A DNA stretch of 55,273 bases, taken from Acidobacteriota bacterium. GTDB lineage: Bacteria > Acidobacteriota > Terriglobia > Terriglobales > Acidobacteriaceae. The position numbers and the translations under genes are program-made. The stretch spans positions 1 through 55,273 of the forward strand of contig JAJZAL010000010.1 of assembly GCA_021799405.1 (NCBI GenBank). Direction: 5' to 3'. The notes below the pieces were generated by a model. That model was not told the origin of the DNA. It made no database searches and was given only the letters and a program-made list of their open reading frames with translations. Shown here piece after piece: positions 35,597 to 43,741 of this stretch. Each line of letters begins with the position of its first letter. Position 1 is the stretch's first letter.

Positions 35597-38014
35597 ATGG
35601 AAATCAACAGTTCCCACCTTCATGTCAATTCTGGAACAGGCCTGACTGCATTCGGCAAACCGGGACTTCCTCCCACATGGAGTTCCAGCGCTAAGGAGGC
35701 AATTGGGACTGCGTATTCGACTGCCAGCCGAGTTTGGTTCACTCTGGCAGACGGAATTTTGACCGAAGTCTTTTATCCGACGATCGACCGCCCTCAAATC
35801 CGGGATTTTCAATTCCTGGTCAGCGACGGAACCAGTTTCCTCGATGAAGAGAGGCGGGATATGCAGACGGAAATGGAAGCTATTGAGGATCACACTCTCG
35901 GCTATCGCGTAACCAAATACGATCTCAAAGCTAGATACCGCCTGACGAAGGAGGTGATTTGCGATCCGCACCAGTCATGTGTGATCGTGCGTGCGCGTTT
36001 TGAGACTGCGCCGGAATGGAAAGGGAGGCTGCATTTGTATGCCTTGCTCAATCCCCATATGGGAGGACTCGGAGCGAACAACTCCGCACGACGTGAGGAA
36101 ATTGCCGGCAAAACGGTCCTGCGGTGCTGGCAGGACCGGTTACATCTAGCAATGACTGTCAGCAACAACTTTGTTAAGACGTCCTGTGGATATGTCGGTA
36201 CGAGCGACGGTTGGCAAGACCTCCACGACAATTTCCAAATGGACTGGGAATTCGAGCGAGCTGAAGAGGGCAACGTTGCTGTTATTGGCGAAGTCGATCT
36301 TTCCTTAACAAATGAATTTACCGTTGGAATCGCTTTCGGCGACGGAGCTCACGCTGCGCTTACCACGCTTCTGCAGATGCTGAGCATTCCGTTTGAAGAG
36401 CATCTCGCGCGCTTTACCAAACAATGGCATCGCGTTTGCTGCAATATCCTCGATCTGGACGGTCAAGCGGGCGACAAGGGCCATTTGTATCGACTCAGCC
36501 ACAATGTGTTGCTGGCGCATGAAGACAAAACATATGCCGGCGCTTTTGTGGCTTCGGCGAGTATCCCTTGGGGCGAAGCCAAGGGCGATGAAGACCTCGG
36601 TGGCTATCACCTTGTCTGGACCCGGGACATGGTCAACACCGCGACGGCCCTAATGGCATGCGGAAACTTCGAAACACCGCGCAGAGCACTGGTCTATCTG
36701 GCTAGTTCACAGAGACCGGACGGCGGGTTCCCGCAAAACTTCTGGATTGATGGAACATCCTACTGGGCGGGAATTCAGCTCGACGAGGTTGCTTACCCCG
36801 TGATTCTGGCCTGGCGCCTTTGGAAAGCCCACGCGCTCTCGCAGTTTGATCCGTATCCAATGGTAAGGGCGGCAGCTGGCTATCTCATTCATCATGGCCC
36901 GGTAACGCAACAGGAGCGATGGGAAGAGAACAGCGGCTATTCGCCCTCGACCTTGGCGGTCAATATAGCTGCACTTATATGCGCCGCGGACTTTGCGCAT
37001 TCCCGCGGAGATGAGCAGGACGCCTGCTTTATGGAAGCATACGCCGATTTTCTTGAATCGCACATCGAGCAGTGGACGGTCACTCGTAACGGAACATTAG
37101 TAGATGGTATAACCACACATTACATCCGCATAAGCCCCGTCGCTGTTTCGGACCCCTCCCCAGATGAAAATCCCGACTCCGGATTAATCACTCTCGCCAA
37201 CCAGCCTCCGGGAGAGGCTTTGCAATATCCCGCCAAAGAGATTGTGGACGCAGGGTTTCTGGAGCTTGTCCGCTACGGTATTCGCCGCGCCACCGATCCA
37301 TACATTGAGCGGTCGTTGCAAGTCGTGGATTCCGTTTTGAAGATTGAGACTCCCGCCGGTCCCTGTTGGCGGCGGTATAACCATGATGGCTATGGGCAGC
37401 GGCCCGATGGTGGGCCTTATGTGGGGTGGGGAGTCGGTAGGCCATGGCCACTTCTTACGGGTGAACGGGGGCACTATGAATTAGCGGCGGGCCGGAGTCC
37501 CGCAAAACATATCCGGGCAATGGAAGCATTTGCCTCTATCGGGGGAATGTTACCAGAGCAAATCTGGGATGCTTCGGATATTACGGCCGCAGGCTTGTAT
37601 TTTGGGCGTCCGACAGGAGCGGCCATGCCCTTGGTTTGGGCACATGCGGAGTACATCAAGCTGCTGCGCTCCACTGCAGATGGTCAGCCATTTGATCTGA
37701 TTCCCATTGTTGCCGCGAGGTATCTGAGCACGAGCGGTCGGAGTGACCTGGAAGTGTGGAAGCCGACGCGTCAGGTCCGCCATATTGCTTCGGGGCACAC
37801 GCTTCGGATACAAGCTCCACAGCCCTTCCGGCTTCATTGGTCTAGGGACGGATGGCCAACAGTGCAGGACACGGATTCTGAGGAAACTGGTTTAGGCATA
37901 CACTTCGTCGATCTACAGGCGGGTTCCGCCGGGCCTGAACCTATTTGGTTCACGTTCTTTTGGACCGCAGAACAACGCTGGGAAGGGCGCGATTATGAAG
38001 TTCGAATCAGTTAG
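35597..38014 (+). CDS. GH15 glucoamylase/glucodextranase-like glycoside hydrolase
   Basis: Cytoplasmic-looking enzyme of about 805 aa with no signal peptide. It has an N-terminal beta-sandwich (about 20-270; AFGKPGLPPTWSSS, GTAYS, RVWFTLADGILTEVFYP) and an (alpha/alpha)6 barrel (about 290-690) with the GH15 catalytic regions GYHLVWTRDMVNTATAL, RWEENSGYSPSTLA (catalytic acid Glu) and GGMLPEQIWD (catalytic base Glu). It releases glucose from alpha-glucans, possibly in trehalose, dextrin or glycogen turnover during stress. ATG 35588 would overlap the promoter, so ATG 35597, perhaps leaderless, is used. Confidence 0.87.
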   Translation: MEINSSHLHVNSGTGLTAFGKPGLPPTWSSSAKEAIGTAYSTASRVWFTLADGILTEVFYPTIDRPQIRDFQFLVSDGTSFLDEERRDMQTEMEAIEDHTLGYRVTKYDLKARYRLTKEVICDPHQSCVIVRARFETAPEWKGRLHLYALLNPHMGGLGANNSARREEIAGKTVLRCWQDRLHLAMTVSNNFVKTSCGYVGTSDGWQDLHDNFQMDWEFERAEEGNVAVIGEVDLSLTNEFTVGIAFGDGAHAALTTLLQMLSIPFEEHLARFTKQWHRVCCNILDLDGQAGDKGHLYRLSHNVLLAHEDKTYAGAFVASASIPWGEAKGDEDLGGYHLVWTRDMVNTATALMACGNFETPRRALVYLASSQRPDGGFPQNFWIDGTSYWAGIQLDEVAYPVILAWRLWKAHALSQFDPYPMVRAAAGYLIHHGPVTQQERWEENSGYSPSTLAVNIAALICAADFAHSRGDEQDACFMEAYADFLESHIEQWTVTRNGTLVDGITTHYIRISPVAVSDPSPDENPDSGLITLANQPPGEALQYPAKEIVDAGFLELVRYGIRRATDPYIERSLQVVDSVLKIETPAGPCWRRYNHDGYGQRPDGGPYVGWGVGRPWPLLTGERGHYELAAGRSPAKHIRAMEAFASIGGMLPEQIWDASDITAAGLYFGRPTGAAMPLVWAHAEYIKLLRSTADGQPFDLIPIVAARYLSTSGRSDLEVWKPTRQVRHIASGHTLRIQAPQPFRLHWSRDGWPTVQDTDSEETGLGIHFVDLQAGSAGPEPIWFTFFWTAEQRWEGRDYEVRIS

Positions 38015-38050
38015 AACGAACGGGTATTTATGGAATGCCATCCCCTATTT

Positions 38051-39034
38051 CTAGAAGGTCCAGATCGGATGGATGAGGTTCTTCTCGGTACCATTGAACT
38101 CGAACTGCTGCACTTCAAACCCCTTATCGCGCCACGCCTGTAACCCTCCGCTGAGGACTCTCACTCGGCTGAATCCATATCGTCGCAAGCGCTGCAGAGC
38201 CATCGAACTGCTGGCTTGATTCGGGCACGTGCAATAAATCACAAGTTCATGGTCCTGTGAAAGCTCAGAAGAGCGCGCCTCGATCGTTTCAAGTGGTATG
38301 CGGATGGCATTGGGAATGACAAAGGGATGTGAAAACAGATCCAGCGGATGGCGTACATCGATGATTGTAAGCGGCGCTCCGAGATCAATCGCAGTTTTCA
38401 GACCCTCCGGCGTGATCAAGGCCGCCCGCAACTGGGAATTGAAGCGTCTTCGCTGATGCACTTTCCAAGCCATGAAAACGCTGGTCGCCGCGACGAACCC
38501 GAGCACAGCCAGAGTCTTCGTTGAAACGTCTGCTTTACGAACCAGAGTTGTCAATTGCGTACCGAAGAAAAATCCAAGGCTCGTATAGACAGTGACCCAG
38601 GCCAATGCTCCTGTGGCATCGAACAACACAAAGCGCCAGCGCTTCATTTGGAATACGCCGCTGAGGGGCGGCGCGACAAAGTTCAATCCGGGCACAAATT
38701 TGGCAATCACCAGGACAAAGGCGCCAAACCTCCCGTAGAGTACTTGCGCTCGCCGCGAGCACGAGTCTTTTTCAACGGAAATTCGGCATAGAGAGCGGAT
38801 CAAAGACAAACCGCGATAGCGTCCGGCCTCATACCATGCCATATCGGCAAACAGGCTTCCAGCCAGACCCACAAGTATGGCAAGGCCGAAATGCAGCTTT
38901 CCGTTTGCGGCAAGGGCACCAGTCGCCACGAGGAAGGGAGCAGCAGGGATCGGCAATCCCGCCTGCTCGGCAAACACCCATGCGAAGAGCAATCCGTATC
39001 CGAGTTCAGATAGAGACCCAGAGGTCAACGCCAC
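38051..39034 (-). CDS. DedA-family membrane protein fused to a rhodanese domain
   Basis: Protein of about 327 aa. An N-terminal DedA/SNARE-associated membrane domain (VFAEQAGLPIPAAPFLVATGAL; GRFGAFVLVIAKFVPGLNFVAPPLSG) is followed after one more helix by a rhodanese domain (about 215-315; IDVRHPLDLFSHPFVIPNA) with the active-site loop YCTCPNQASS. DedA proteins act in phospholipid flipping; rhodaneses transfer sulfane sulfur. The frame is open to ATG 39082, but the promoter element covers that region, so GTG 39034 is the likely, perhaps leaderless, start. Confidence 0.83.
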   Translation of the reverse strand: MALTSGSLSELGYGLLFAWVFAEQAGLPIPAAPFLVATGALAANGKLHFGLAILVGLAGSLFADMAWYEAGRYRGLSLIRSLCRISVEKDSCSRRAQVLYGRFGAFVLVIAKFVPGLNFVAPPLSGVFQMKRWRFVLFDATGALAWVTVYTSLGFFFGTQLTTLVRKADVSTKTLAVLGFVAATSVFMAWKVHQRRRFNSQLRAALITPEGLKTAIDLGAPLTIIDVRHPLDLFSHPFVIPNAIRIPLETIEARSSELSQDHELVIYCTCPNQASSSMALQRLRRYGFSRVRVLSGGLQAWRDKGFEVQQFEFNGTEKNLIHPIWTF

Positions 39035-39039
39035 GCTTT

Positions 39040-39068
39040 GGAGATGCCCAAAACGCAAATACGTTACA
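39040..39068 (-). promoter_or_regulatory. ECF-type promoter element (TGTAAC-N17-ATCTCC), DedA-rhodanese gene
   Basis: Minus strand: TGTAAC (39063-39068), 17 bases, ATCTCC (39040-39045). The predicted transcription start is at or next to the GTG at 39034. The -10 is the weakest match of the nine. Confidence 0.55.
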
Positions 39069-39349
39069 GATGGTCCGACCATGAAATTTCACAGGCGTGT
39101 CCAAGGCGGATGGCGTGCTATCGACGGGATCCCGACCGCATCTTCAGGACCACTGTGCACGTTCGGCCAACTGAACACTGTGACTGCTGCAAAGCAGGAT
39201 CTCCCTCTACCGATCAAGATCCCACAGAGGTCTCTTTAAGGGAACGGCGATTTGACCTTCGCAGCCCGCCATCGACAATCTTGCTTTTGCTTTAGCCCTA
39301 TAACTCGCATTGAGACGTCGAAAGCACCCGCTCTGCTGACTCCAGGTAT

Positions 39350-39378
39350 TGTAACTTTCCCCTTCTAGCAGAATCATA
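39350..39378 (+). promoter_or_regulatory. ECF-type promoter element (TGTAAC-N17-ATCATA), second regulon sigma gene
   Basis: TGTAAC (39350-39355), 17 bases, ATCATA (39373-39378), 23 bases before the ATG at 39402. Both hexamers are identical to those of the bufferin promoter at 40567. The roughly 270 bases between it and the DedA promoter contain no recognisable gene. Confidence 0.72.
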
Positions 39379-39401
39379 CGGGGCAAGAGAAAGGGTGGGC
39401 C

Positions 39402-40235
39402 ATGAAAGCAACATTGGACGGCCAGAGAAATCAAAACAGCCGCGTCAGCAAGCTTCTGAATGAGCTCGAGGCGGAAAGCGATGACACTTCAATCGATTGC
39501 GATCATTACCATATCAAGGCTTTGCGGCCTCACCTCCGCCCGCAGCAGGCCAACAGTTCCGCGCGCCCTCACTCGAAGGAGACCGTAAGCCCGGTATATG
39601 CAGACAGGACGTATCATCCCCGGGACATGCATGAGAGCGGCCTTATCGGAGCGGCGCGAGAAGGGCACGAATGGGCCTTCTCCGAACTGTATCGACGCAA
39701 TTCCTTACGACTTTTCAAGGTCATTTACGCAATCACTAGAAATCGTGAGGACGCTGAAGACGCGCTGCAGGATTCTTTCCTACGAGCATTCTCCCGTTTG
39801 AACCAATTCGATGGGCGATCGAGCTTTTCTACATGGTTCACTCGTATCGGCATCAATTCGGCAATTATGCTGCTGAGAAAGAAGCGGAGGTGTCACGCAG
39901 ACTCGATGGATTCTTCGCAGGACGAAAGTGAAACATGGAACAGTTTAGCTTTCGCTGATAGCTCGTTAGACCCGGAACAAGTTGCCGCTGCCCGCGAAGG
40001 AGTAAGGCACCTTAAGAATGCCGTCCGTCGCTTACCGCACAGGCTTCGAAACGTCGTCGAAGTACAGATGCGGAGCGATCTCTCAATGCAGGAATTGGCG
40101 GACGAAGTTGGCGCCACGATCTATTCAGTAAAATCCTATTTGCATCGTGCTCGCTCGGCCCTCCGCAAGTCGCTCGGGGCCGCCGGCAAAGAGCCGCACT
40201 CCCTACCAACTTCGATGCAACAAGGCGACGCCTGA
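39402..40235 (+). CDS. ECF-type RNA polymerase sigma factor with an N-terminal extension
   Basis: Sigma factor of 277 aa, longer than usual because about 80 low-complexity residues precede region 2 (EWAFSELYRRNSLRLFKVIYAITRNREDAEDALQDSF, starting about residue 90). Region 4 is LPHRLRNVVEVQMRSDLSMQELADEVGATIYSVKSYLHRAR. No anti-sigma gene follows. It carries its own GTAAC-type element, so it may be a downstream tier of the regulon or a second activator of it. Internal starts (for example ATG at 39627) cannot be excluded. Confidence 0.86.
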   Translation: MKATLDGQRNQNSRVSKLLNELEAESDDTSIDCDHYHIKALRPHLRPQQANSSARPHSKETVSPVYADRTYHPRDMHESGLIGAAREGHEWAFSELYRRNSLRLFKVIYAITRNREDAEDALQDSFLRAFSRLNQFDGRSSFSTWFTRIGINSAIMLLRKKRRCHADSMDSSQDESETWNSLAFADSSLDPEQVAAAREGVRHLKNAVRRLPHRLRNVVEVQMRSDLSMQELADEVGATIYSVKSYLHRARSALRKSLGAAGKEPHSLPTSMQQGDA

Positions 40236-40566
40236 TTTTTCTATACGTCAGTAATTTGAACGCCATGCCTCCTGCGAGATCATGTTTGCTGCACAGAGTC
40301 GGAGGATCCAGTGATCGGTGATGCCCCATCATCAAAATGCTCGCTATCAGTGACTTGGACACCGGGGCCGTTGTTTTGCGCGATCTTTATGAAGGATTGG
40401 ACGAAGGGCCAGACCGCAAGGATCATGACACACTATAGAACCAGTCAAAGCTGGATATTTGCTCTGTGGAAAGCCTTGCACAGTCAATGATTGCACGGGG
40501 CGTGAGGAGGGTGCAGACATCTCGCACCAACGGACAAGACCGCGCTCAAAAATTGTGCTTCAGTTC
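40236..40566. other. Intergenic stretch, at most one tiny ORF
   Basis: About 330 bases between the sigma gene and the bufferin promoter. A 33-codon frame at 40337-40438 (MLAISDLDTGAVVLRDLYEG...) has coding-like composition but no ribosome site. Nothing else recognised. Confidence 0.45.
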
Positions 40567-40595
40567 TGTAACCTATGACACGCTCGACAATCATA
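40567..40595 (+). promoter_or_regulatory. ECF-type promoter element (TGTAAC-N17-ATCATA), bufferin operon
   Basis: TGTAAC (40567-40572), 17 bases, ATCATA (40590-40595), 85 bases before the bufferin precursor ATG. Bufferin-type operons elsewhere are known to be controlled by ECF factors such as SigF, whose -35 contains GTAACC. Confidence 0.74.
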
Positions 40596-40680
40596 GGTAG
40601 GTAAGGGCAATCCAGCGCAGCTATCCGGAGTTGGAAAGCGATGCGTCGAACGCCTGAACTCCATGGAGGAAATATTGATT

Positions 40681-40974
40681 ATGAAGCACTCGATGAAATC
40701 CCTGATGGTCGCCGCGGCTGTATCGGGACTGATGACTGGCGCAACGGCTCTGCACGCCGCCACGGTCAGCACGACGAGTCCGGTTACGCAGGTGGCCAGC
40801 GCGTCGTTCGGTCTGATGTCGTACGCAATGCACATCCACAAGCATTCGTGTAAGGGCAAAAACAACTGCAAGGGCCAGGGTGGCTGCAAGAGCAGCGACA
40901 ACGGCTGCAAAGGCAAGAACAGCTGCAAAGGCAAAGGGGGCTGCGCAACCGACGGCTCCAAGATGCCAAAGTAA
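40681..40974 (+). CDS. bufA: Bufferin-like Cys-rich RiPP precursor
   Basis: Precursor of 97 aa with a signal peptide (MVAAAVSGLMTGATALHAA) followed by a His-rich spacer (MHIHKH) and a low-complexity core containing six cysteines in two 19-residue units, CKGKNNCKGQGGC and CKGKNSCKGKGGC. In bufferin systems such cysteines are converted to thiooxazoles by the MNIO enzyme, giving periplasmic copper-binding peptides. ATG 40681 is used, with GGAGG at 40665; the in-frame ATG at 40663 would lengthen the signal peptide. The CKGKNxCKGxGGC repeats differ from the EGKCG repeats of HvfA-type precursors. The symbol is assigned by operon context. Confidence 0.83.
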   Translation: MKHSMKSLMVAAAVSGLMTGATALHAATVSTTSPVTQVASASFGLMSYAMHIHKHSCKGKNNCKGQGGCKSSDNGCKGKNSCKGKGGCATDGSKMPK

Positions 40975-41003
40975 GAGAAGTTCGGGTAGTACCCTACTTC
41001 CCT

Positions 41004-41031
41004 AGAGGGCCGGCAGCGATGCTGGCCCTCT
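41004..41031 (+). promoter_or_regulatory. Hairpin between bufferin precursor and MNIO genes
   Basis: AGAGGGCC (41004-41011) pairs perfectly with GGCCCTCT (41024-41031), with a possible inner AGC/GCT extension around GAT. There is no long T-run after it. Placed between a precursor gene and its modifying enzyme, it could act as a partial terminator or RNA-stability element that makes much more precursor than enzyme. Confidence 0.6.
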
Positions 41032-41069
41032 CAAACTTCGGTTTTCCAAAATGCTTTGGGAGTGACCCC

Positions 41070-41978
41070 ATGCCAGCGAATCGCTTTAACGGATACACCG
41101 ATTACGGGGTGGGGATCGGACTGCGCATTCCGCACTATGAGCACATACTGACGCGCAAACCAGTCGTGGACTGGTTCGAGATCATCTCAGAGAACTACAT
41201 GATCGATGGCGGGCGTCCGCTGGAGGTGCTGGACCGGATTCTGGACCAGTACAAGGTGGTGCAGCATGGCGTGTCGATGTACTTCGGATCGGCAAGCGAT
41301 CCGGACCCGGAGCACCTGAAGCGATTGAAGCAGCTGGTTCGGCGGACGAATACTCCGTGGCTGAGCGATCACCTGTGCTGGGGATCGGTGGACGGGCGCT
41401 ATACCCATGACCTGCTGCCGATGCCTTACACCTGGGAAGCGGTGGAGGTGACGGTGGAACGGGTGAAGCGCGCGCGGGACTTTCTTGAGGTTCCTGTGGT
41501 GGTGGAGAACGTGTCGAGCTATGCGGAATTCCACGTCTCGGAGATGACGGAGTGGGAGTTTTTGAATGAGGTGGCGGAGCGGGCGGACTGCGGGATTCTG
41601 CTGGACGTGAACAACATTTATGTTTCGTCGCAGAACCACAGCTTTGATCCGTTCACGTATGTGAATGCGATTCCGGCGGAGCGGGTGGCGCAGATCCACA
41701 TTGCCGGGCACTCGAAGTTCGAGAAGTACATTCTGGATACGCATGATCATCCGGTGCTGGAACCGGTGTGGCAACTGTATGCGCGCGCGATTGAGCGCTG
41801 CGGACCGACAGCGACGCTGCTGGAGTGGGACGACAATATTCCGACGTTTGATGAAGTGCACGCTGAGGCGCTGAAGGCGGAGAAGTTTTTGGCAGCGGCA
41901 CGGAAGAAGCTGGGTATGGATGCTGCTCCGAAGGCCGACGCGAAGGTAGCCCCGGAGATGGCGGAGGCCGGGCGATGA
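41070..41978 (+). CDS. bufB: MNIO (DUF692) RiPP-modifying iron oxidase, BufB-like
   Basis: Multinuclear non-heme iron-dependent oxidative enzyme of 302 aa that would modify the cysteines of the adjacent precursor. TIM-barrel motifs of DUF692 are visible: WFEIISENYM, VQHGVSMYFGS, WLSDHLCW, VVVENVSSY, LLDVNNIYVSSQN, HIAGHS and LLEWDDNIP, supplying the His/Asp/Glu iron ligands. ATG 41070 has GGGAG upstream; the longer frame from 41019 runs through the hairpin. It overlaps the partner gene by 4 bases. Codons ending in G are far more frequent here than in neighbours. Confidence 0.91.
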   Translation: MPANRFNGYTDYGVGIGLRIPHYEHILTRKPVVDWFEIISENYMIDGGRPLEVLDRILDQYKVVQHGVSMYFGSASDPDPEHLKRLKQLVRRTNTPWLSDHLCWGSVDGRYTHDLLPMPYTWEAVEVTVERVKRARDFLEVPVVVENVSSYAEFHVSEMTEWEFLNEVAERADCGILLDVNNIYVSSQNHSFDPFTYVNAIPAERVAQIHIAGHSKFEKYILDTHDHPVLEPVWQLYARAIERCGPTATLLEWDDNIPTFDEVHAEALKAEKFLAAARKKLGMDAAPKADAKVAPEMAEAGR

Positions 41979-42865
41979 GCGAATTGCTGGACATCCAGAG
42001 GAAGATGGCCGCGGCAATTATGCATCCGCTGACGAGCGGCGATACCATGACGCGGCGCAGGCGCGATGGCGCGCTGAACCGGGGGGAGGCGGACGCGATC
42101 ATCAAGCCGAACGACCGGCTGACGTCGTTTGAGCGGCTGGAGATTTACAACCGGATGTACTGGTTCCGGCTGTACGGGTGCTTTGAAGAGGATTTTCCTG
42201 GTTTGAAGGCGATTCTGGGGAGCGCGAAGTTTGAAAAATTGATGCGCGAATATTTGACGGAGTGCCCTTCGACGTCGTTCACGCTGCGGAACCTGGGATC
42301 GCGGCTGGTGGAGTGGCTGGAGGCGCATCCGGAGTATGTGGAGCCGCGGCGGCAGCTGGCAATGGATATGGCGCGGCTGGAGTGGGCGCACATTGAGGCA
42401 TTCGACACGGGCGCGGAACCGCTGCTGGATCCGGATGACCTGATGGGGATTACGGATGAGTCGCGGTTGCGGCTGCAGCCGTATCTGCGGGTGCTGGAGC
42501 TGCGGTATCCGGTGGATGATTTGCTGATTGAGATTCAGAGCGACGGCGGGAGCAGCGACTCTTCGAGCAACAATGCGAGCGCAGCGCGCAAGACGAAGCA
42601 TGTGCGGCGCGTCGCGATGCTGGAGCCTGAAGAGATTTATTTGGCGGTACACCGGCAGGAGAATTCGGTGTATTACAAGCGGCTGGGGCGCGAGGAGTTT
42701 CGGCTGCTGCGGGCGATGCTGCAGGGTGAGACGATCAGCGAAGCGATTGAGACGGCGCTTGAAGGCAGTGCGTTGACGGAAGAGGAGCGCGGCGTGTTTC
42801 TGCAACAGGCTTTTGCCGGATGGGTGCAGCTGGGCTGGTTCCCGAGGCAGATTTCAAACGAATAA
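41975..42865 (+). CDS. bufC: DUF2063 partner protein of the MNIO enzyme, BufC-like
   Basis: Protein of 296 aa. The N-terminal DUF2063 domain (LLDIQRKMAAAIMHPLT; LEIYNRMYWFRLYGCFEEDFPGL) recognises the precursor leader and presents it to the MNIO enzyme. The C-terminal part (about 170-290) resembles the extra domain of longer BufC proteins and contains a Ser/Asn linker (GGSSDSSSNN). Start and MNIO stop overlap (ATGA), so the two are made together. Confidence 0.86.
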   Translation: MSELLDIQRKMAAAIMHPLTSGDTMTRRRRDGALNRGEADAIIKPNDRLTSFERLEIYNRMYWFRLYGCFEEDFPGLKAILGSAKFEKLMREYLTECPSTSFTLRNLGSRLVEWLEAHPEYVEPRRQLAMDMARLEWAHIEAFDTGAEPLLDPDDLMGITDESRLRLQPYLRVLELRYPVDDLLIEIQSDGGSSDSSSNNASAARKTKHVRRVAMLEPEEIYLAVHRQENSVYYKRLGREEFRLLRAMLQGETISEAIETALEGSALTEEERGVFLQQAFAGWVQLGWFPRQISNE

Positions 42866-42887
42866 AAAATAAGGACGATTGAGAGAG

Positions 42888-43379
42888 ATGGGATCGATTC
42901 GTAACTCCGGAGTGGCGCGCCTGCATGGAAAGTTTGAGCGCACGTGCAAATGGCTGGGATCTCCGCTGCTGCTGGCGATTCGGCTGATATGGGGATGGCA
43001 GTTTACGCTCACGGGCTGGGGCAAGCTGGAGCACCTGCACCGCGTGACCGGATTTTTTGCAAGCCTGGGCATTCCGCTGCCGGGGGTGATGGCACCGGCG
43101 ATTTCGCTGCTCGAGTTTGTGGGCGGCATTTTGCTGATCGCAGGATTCCTCACGCGGCTTACGGGGTTTCTGCTGGCGGCGGACATGTTTGTGGCGTACC
43201 TGGTCTCCGACCGCGCTGCGTTGCTGACTGTGTTCTCGAATGATCCGACGAAGTTCTACAGCGCGGATCCTTTCACCTTCTTTATGGCGTCGCTGATTGT
43301 GCTGGCATTTGGCGCGGGATACTTCTCGGTGGATCATTGGATGCGGCGATGGTGCACGCCGCATCAGGAGCCACTTTAG
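42888..43379 (+). CDS. DoxX-family membrane protein of the bufferin operon
   Basis: Membrane protein of 163 aa with four helices (LLLAIRLIWGWQFTLTGWGK; AISLLEFVGGILLIAGFLT; AADMFVAYLV; ASLIVLAFGAGYF). DoxX proteins regularly end bufferin operons and are thought to serve the redox side of maturation or copper handling. It starts 22 bases after the DUF2063 gene, in the same direction and codon style, so it is the last gene of the operon. Confidence 0.84.
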   Translation: MGSIRNSGVARLHGKFERTCKWLGSPLLLAIRLIWGWQFTLTGWGKLEHLHRVTGFFASLGIPLPGVMAPAISLLEFVGGILLIAGFLTRLTGFLLAADMFVAYLVSDRAALLTVFSNDPTKFYSADPFTFFMASLIVLAFGAGYFSVDHWMRRWCTPHQEPL

Positions 43380-43540
43380 GCGTGTCCTTGGACACTCGAC
43401 CGTAATTTCTGTGACGGCATCGCCCGATCTCGGCAGCCGGGAATGCCACTCTAGTCCAAATCGGCGCTTGCGCAGCGGTAGTGCCCCTGCTAGGGTTTGC
43501 GTTGAGAGACAGAAGCCCGAGGAGCACCAGCGTTGGCGTT

Positions 43541-43672
43541 ATGCGAGTGTCCAGCATTTTCAGTCAGATGTTGCCGTTGTCTTCGTGCACTGAGGTTCAG
43601 GCCACGGTTCGCGAGTTCAAGGCCGAACGACACGCCCGCGGCTTCACCTGCTACGGCCAGTTCGAGGCCTAA
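43541..43672 (+). mobile_element. IS4-type (DUF4372) transposase N-terminal remnant
   Basis: A 43-residue open frame, MRVSSIFSQML... VREFKAERHARGFTCYGQF, matches the conserved first residues of DUF4372/IS4-type transposases (pattern xxSxFxQLLQ... ExxxHxxxRxARGFTxWxQF), then ends in a stop. The catalytic body is absent. No terminal inverted repeats are evident. It lies exactly between the bufferin operon and the phage-like region. The rest of 43380-43741 holds nothing else I can name. Confidence 0.6.
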
Positions 43673-43741
43673 TTTTACGGCTCTTCCGCCCTTTTGATGA
43701 AGAGAGGGCGGCGATTCAGGGCCCTTTAGATAGTTTGGATA

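Noticed and set aside
43282..43557. Minus-strand open frame of 91 codons with a hydrophobic start
   Set aside because: It overlaps the DoxX gene end and the transposase remnant in antisense; composition is explained as a shadow.
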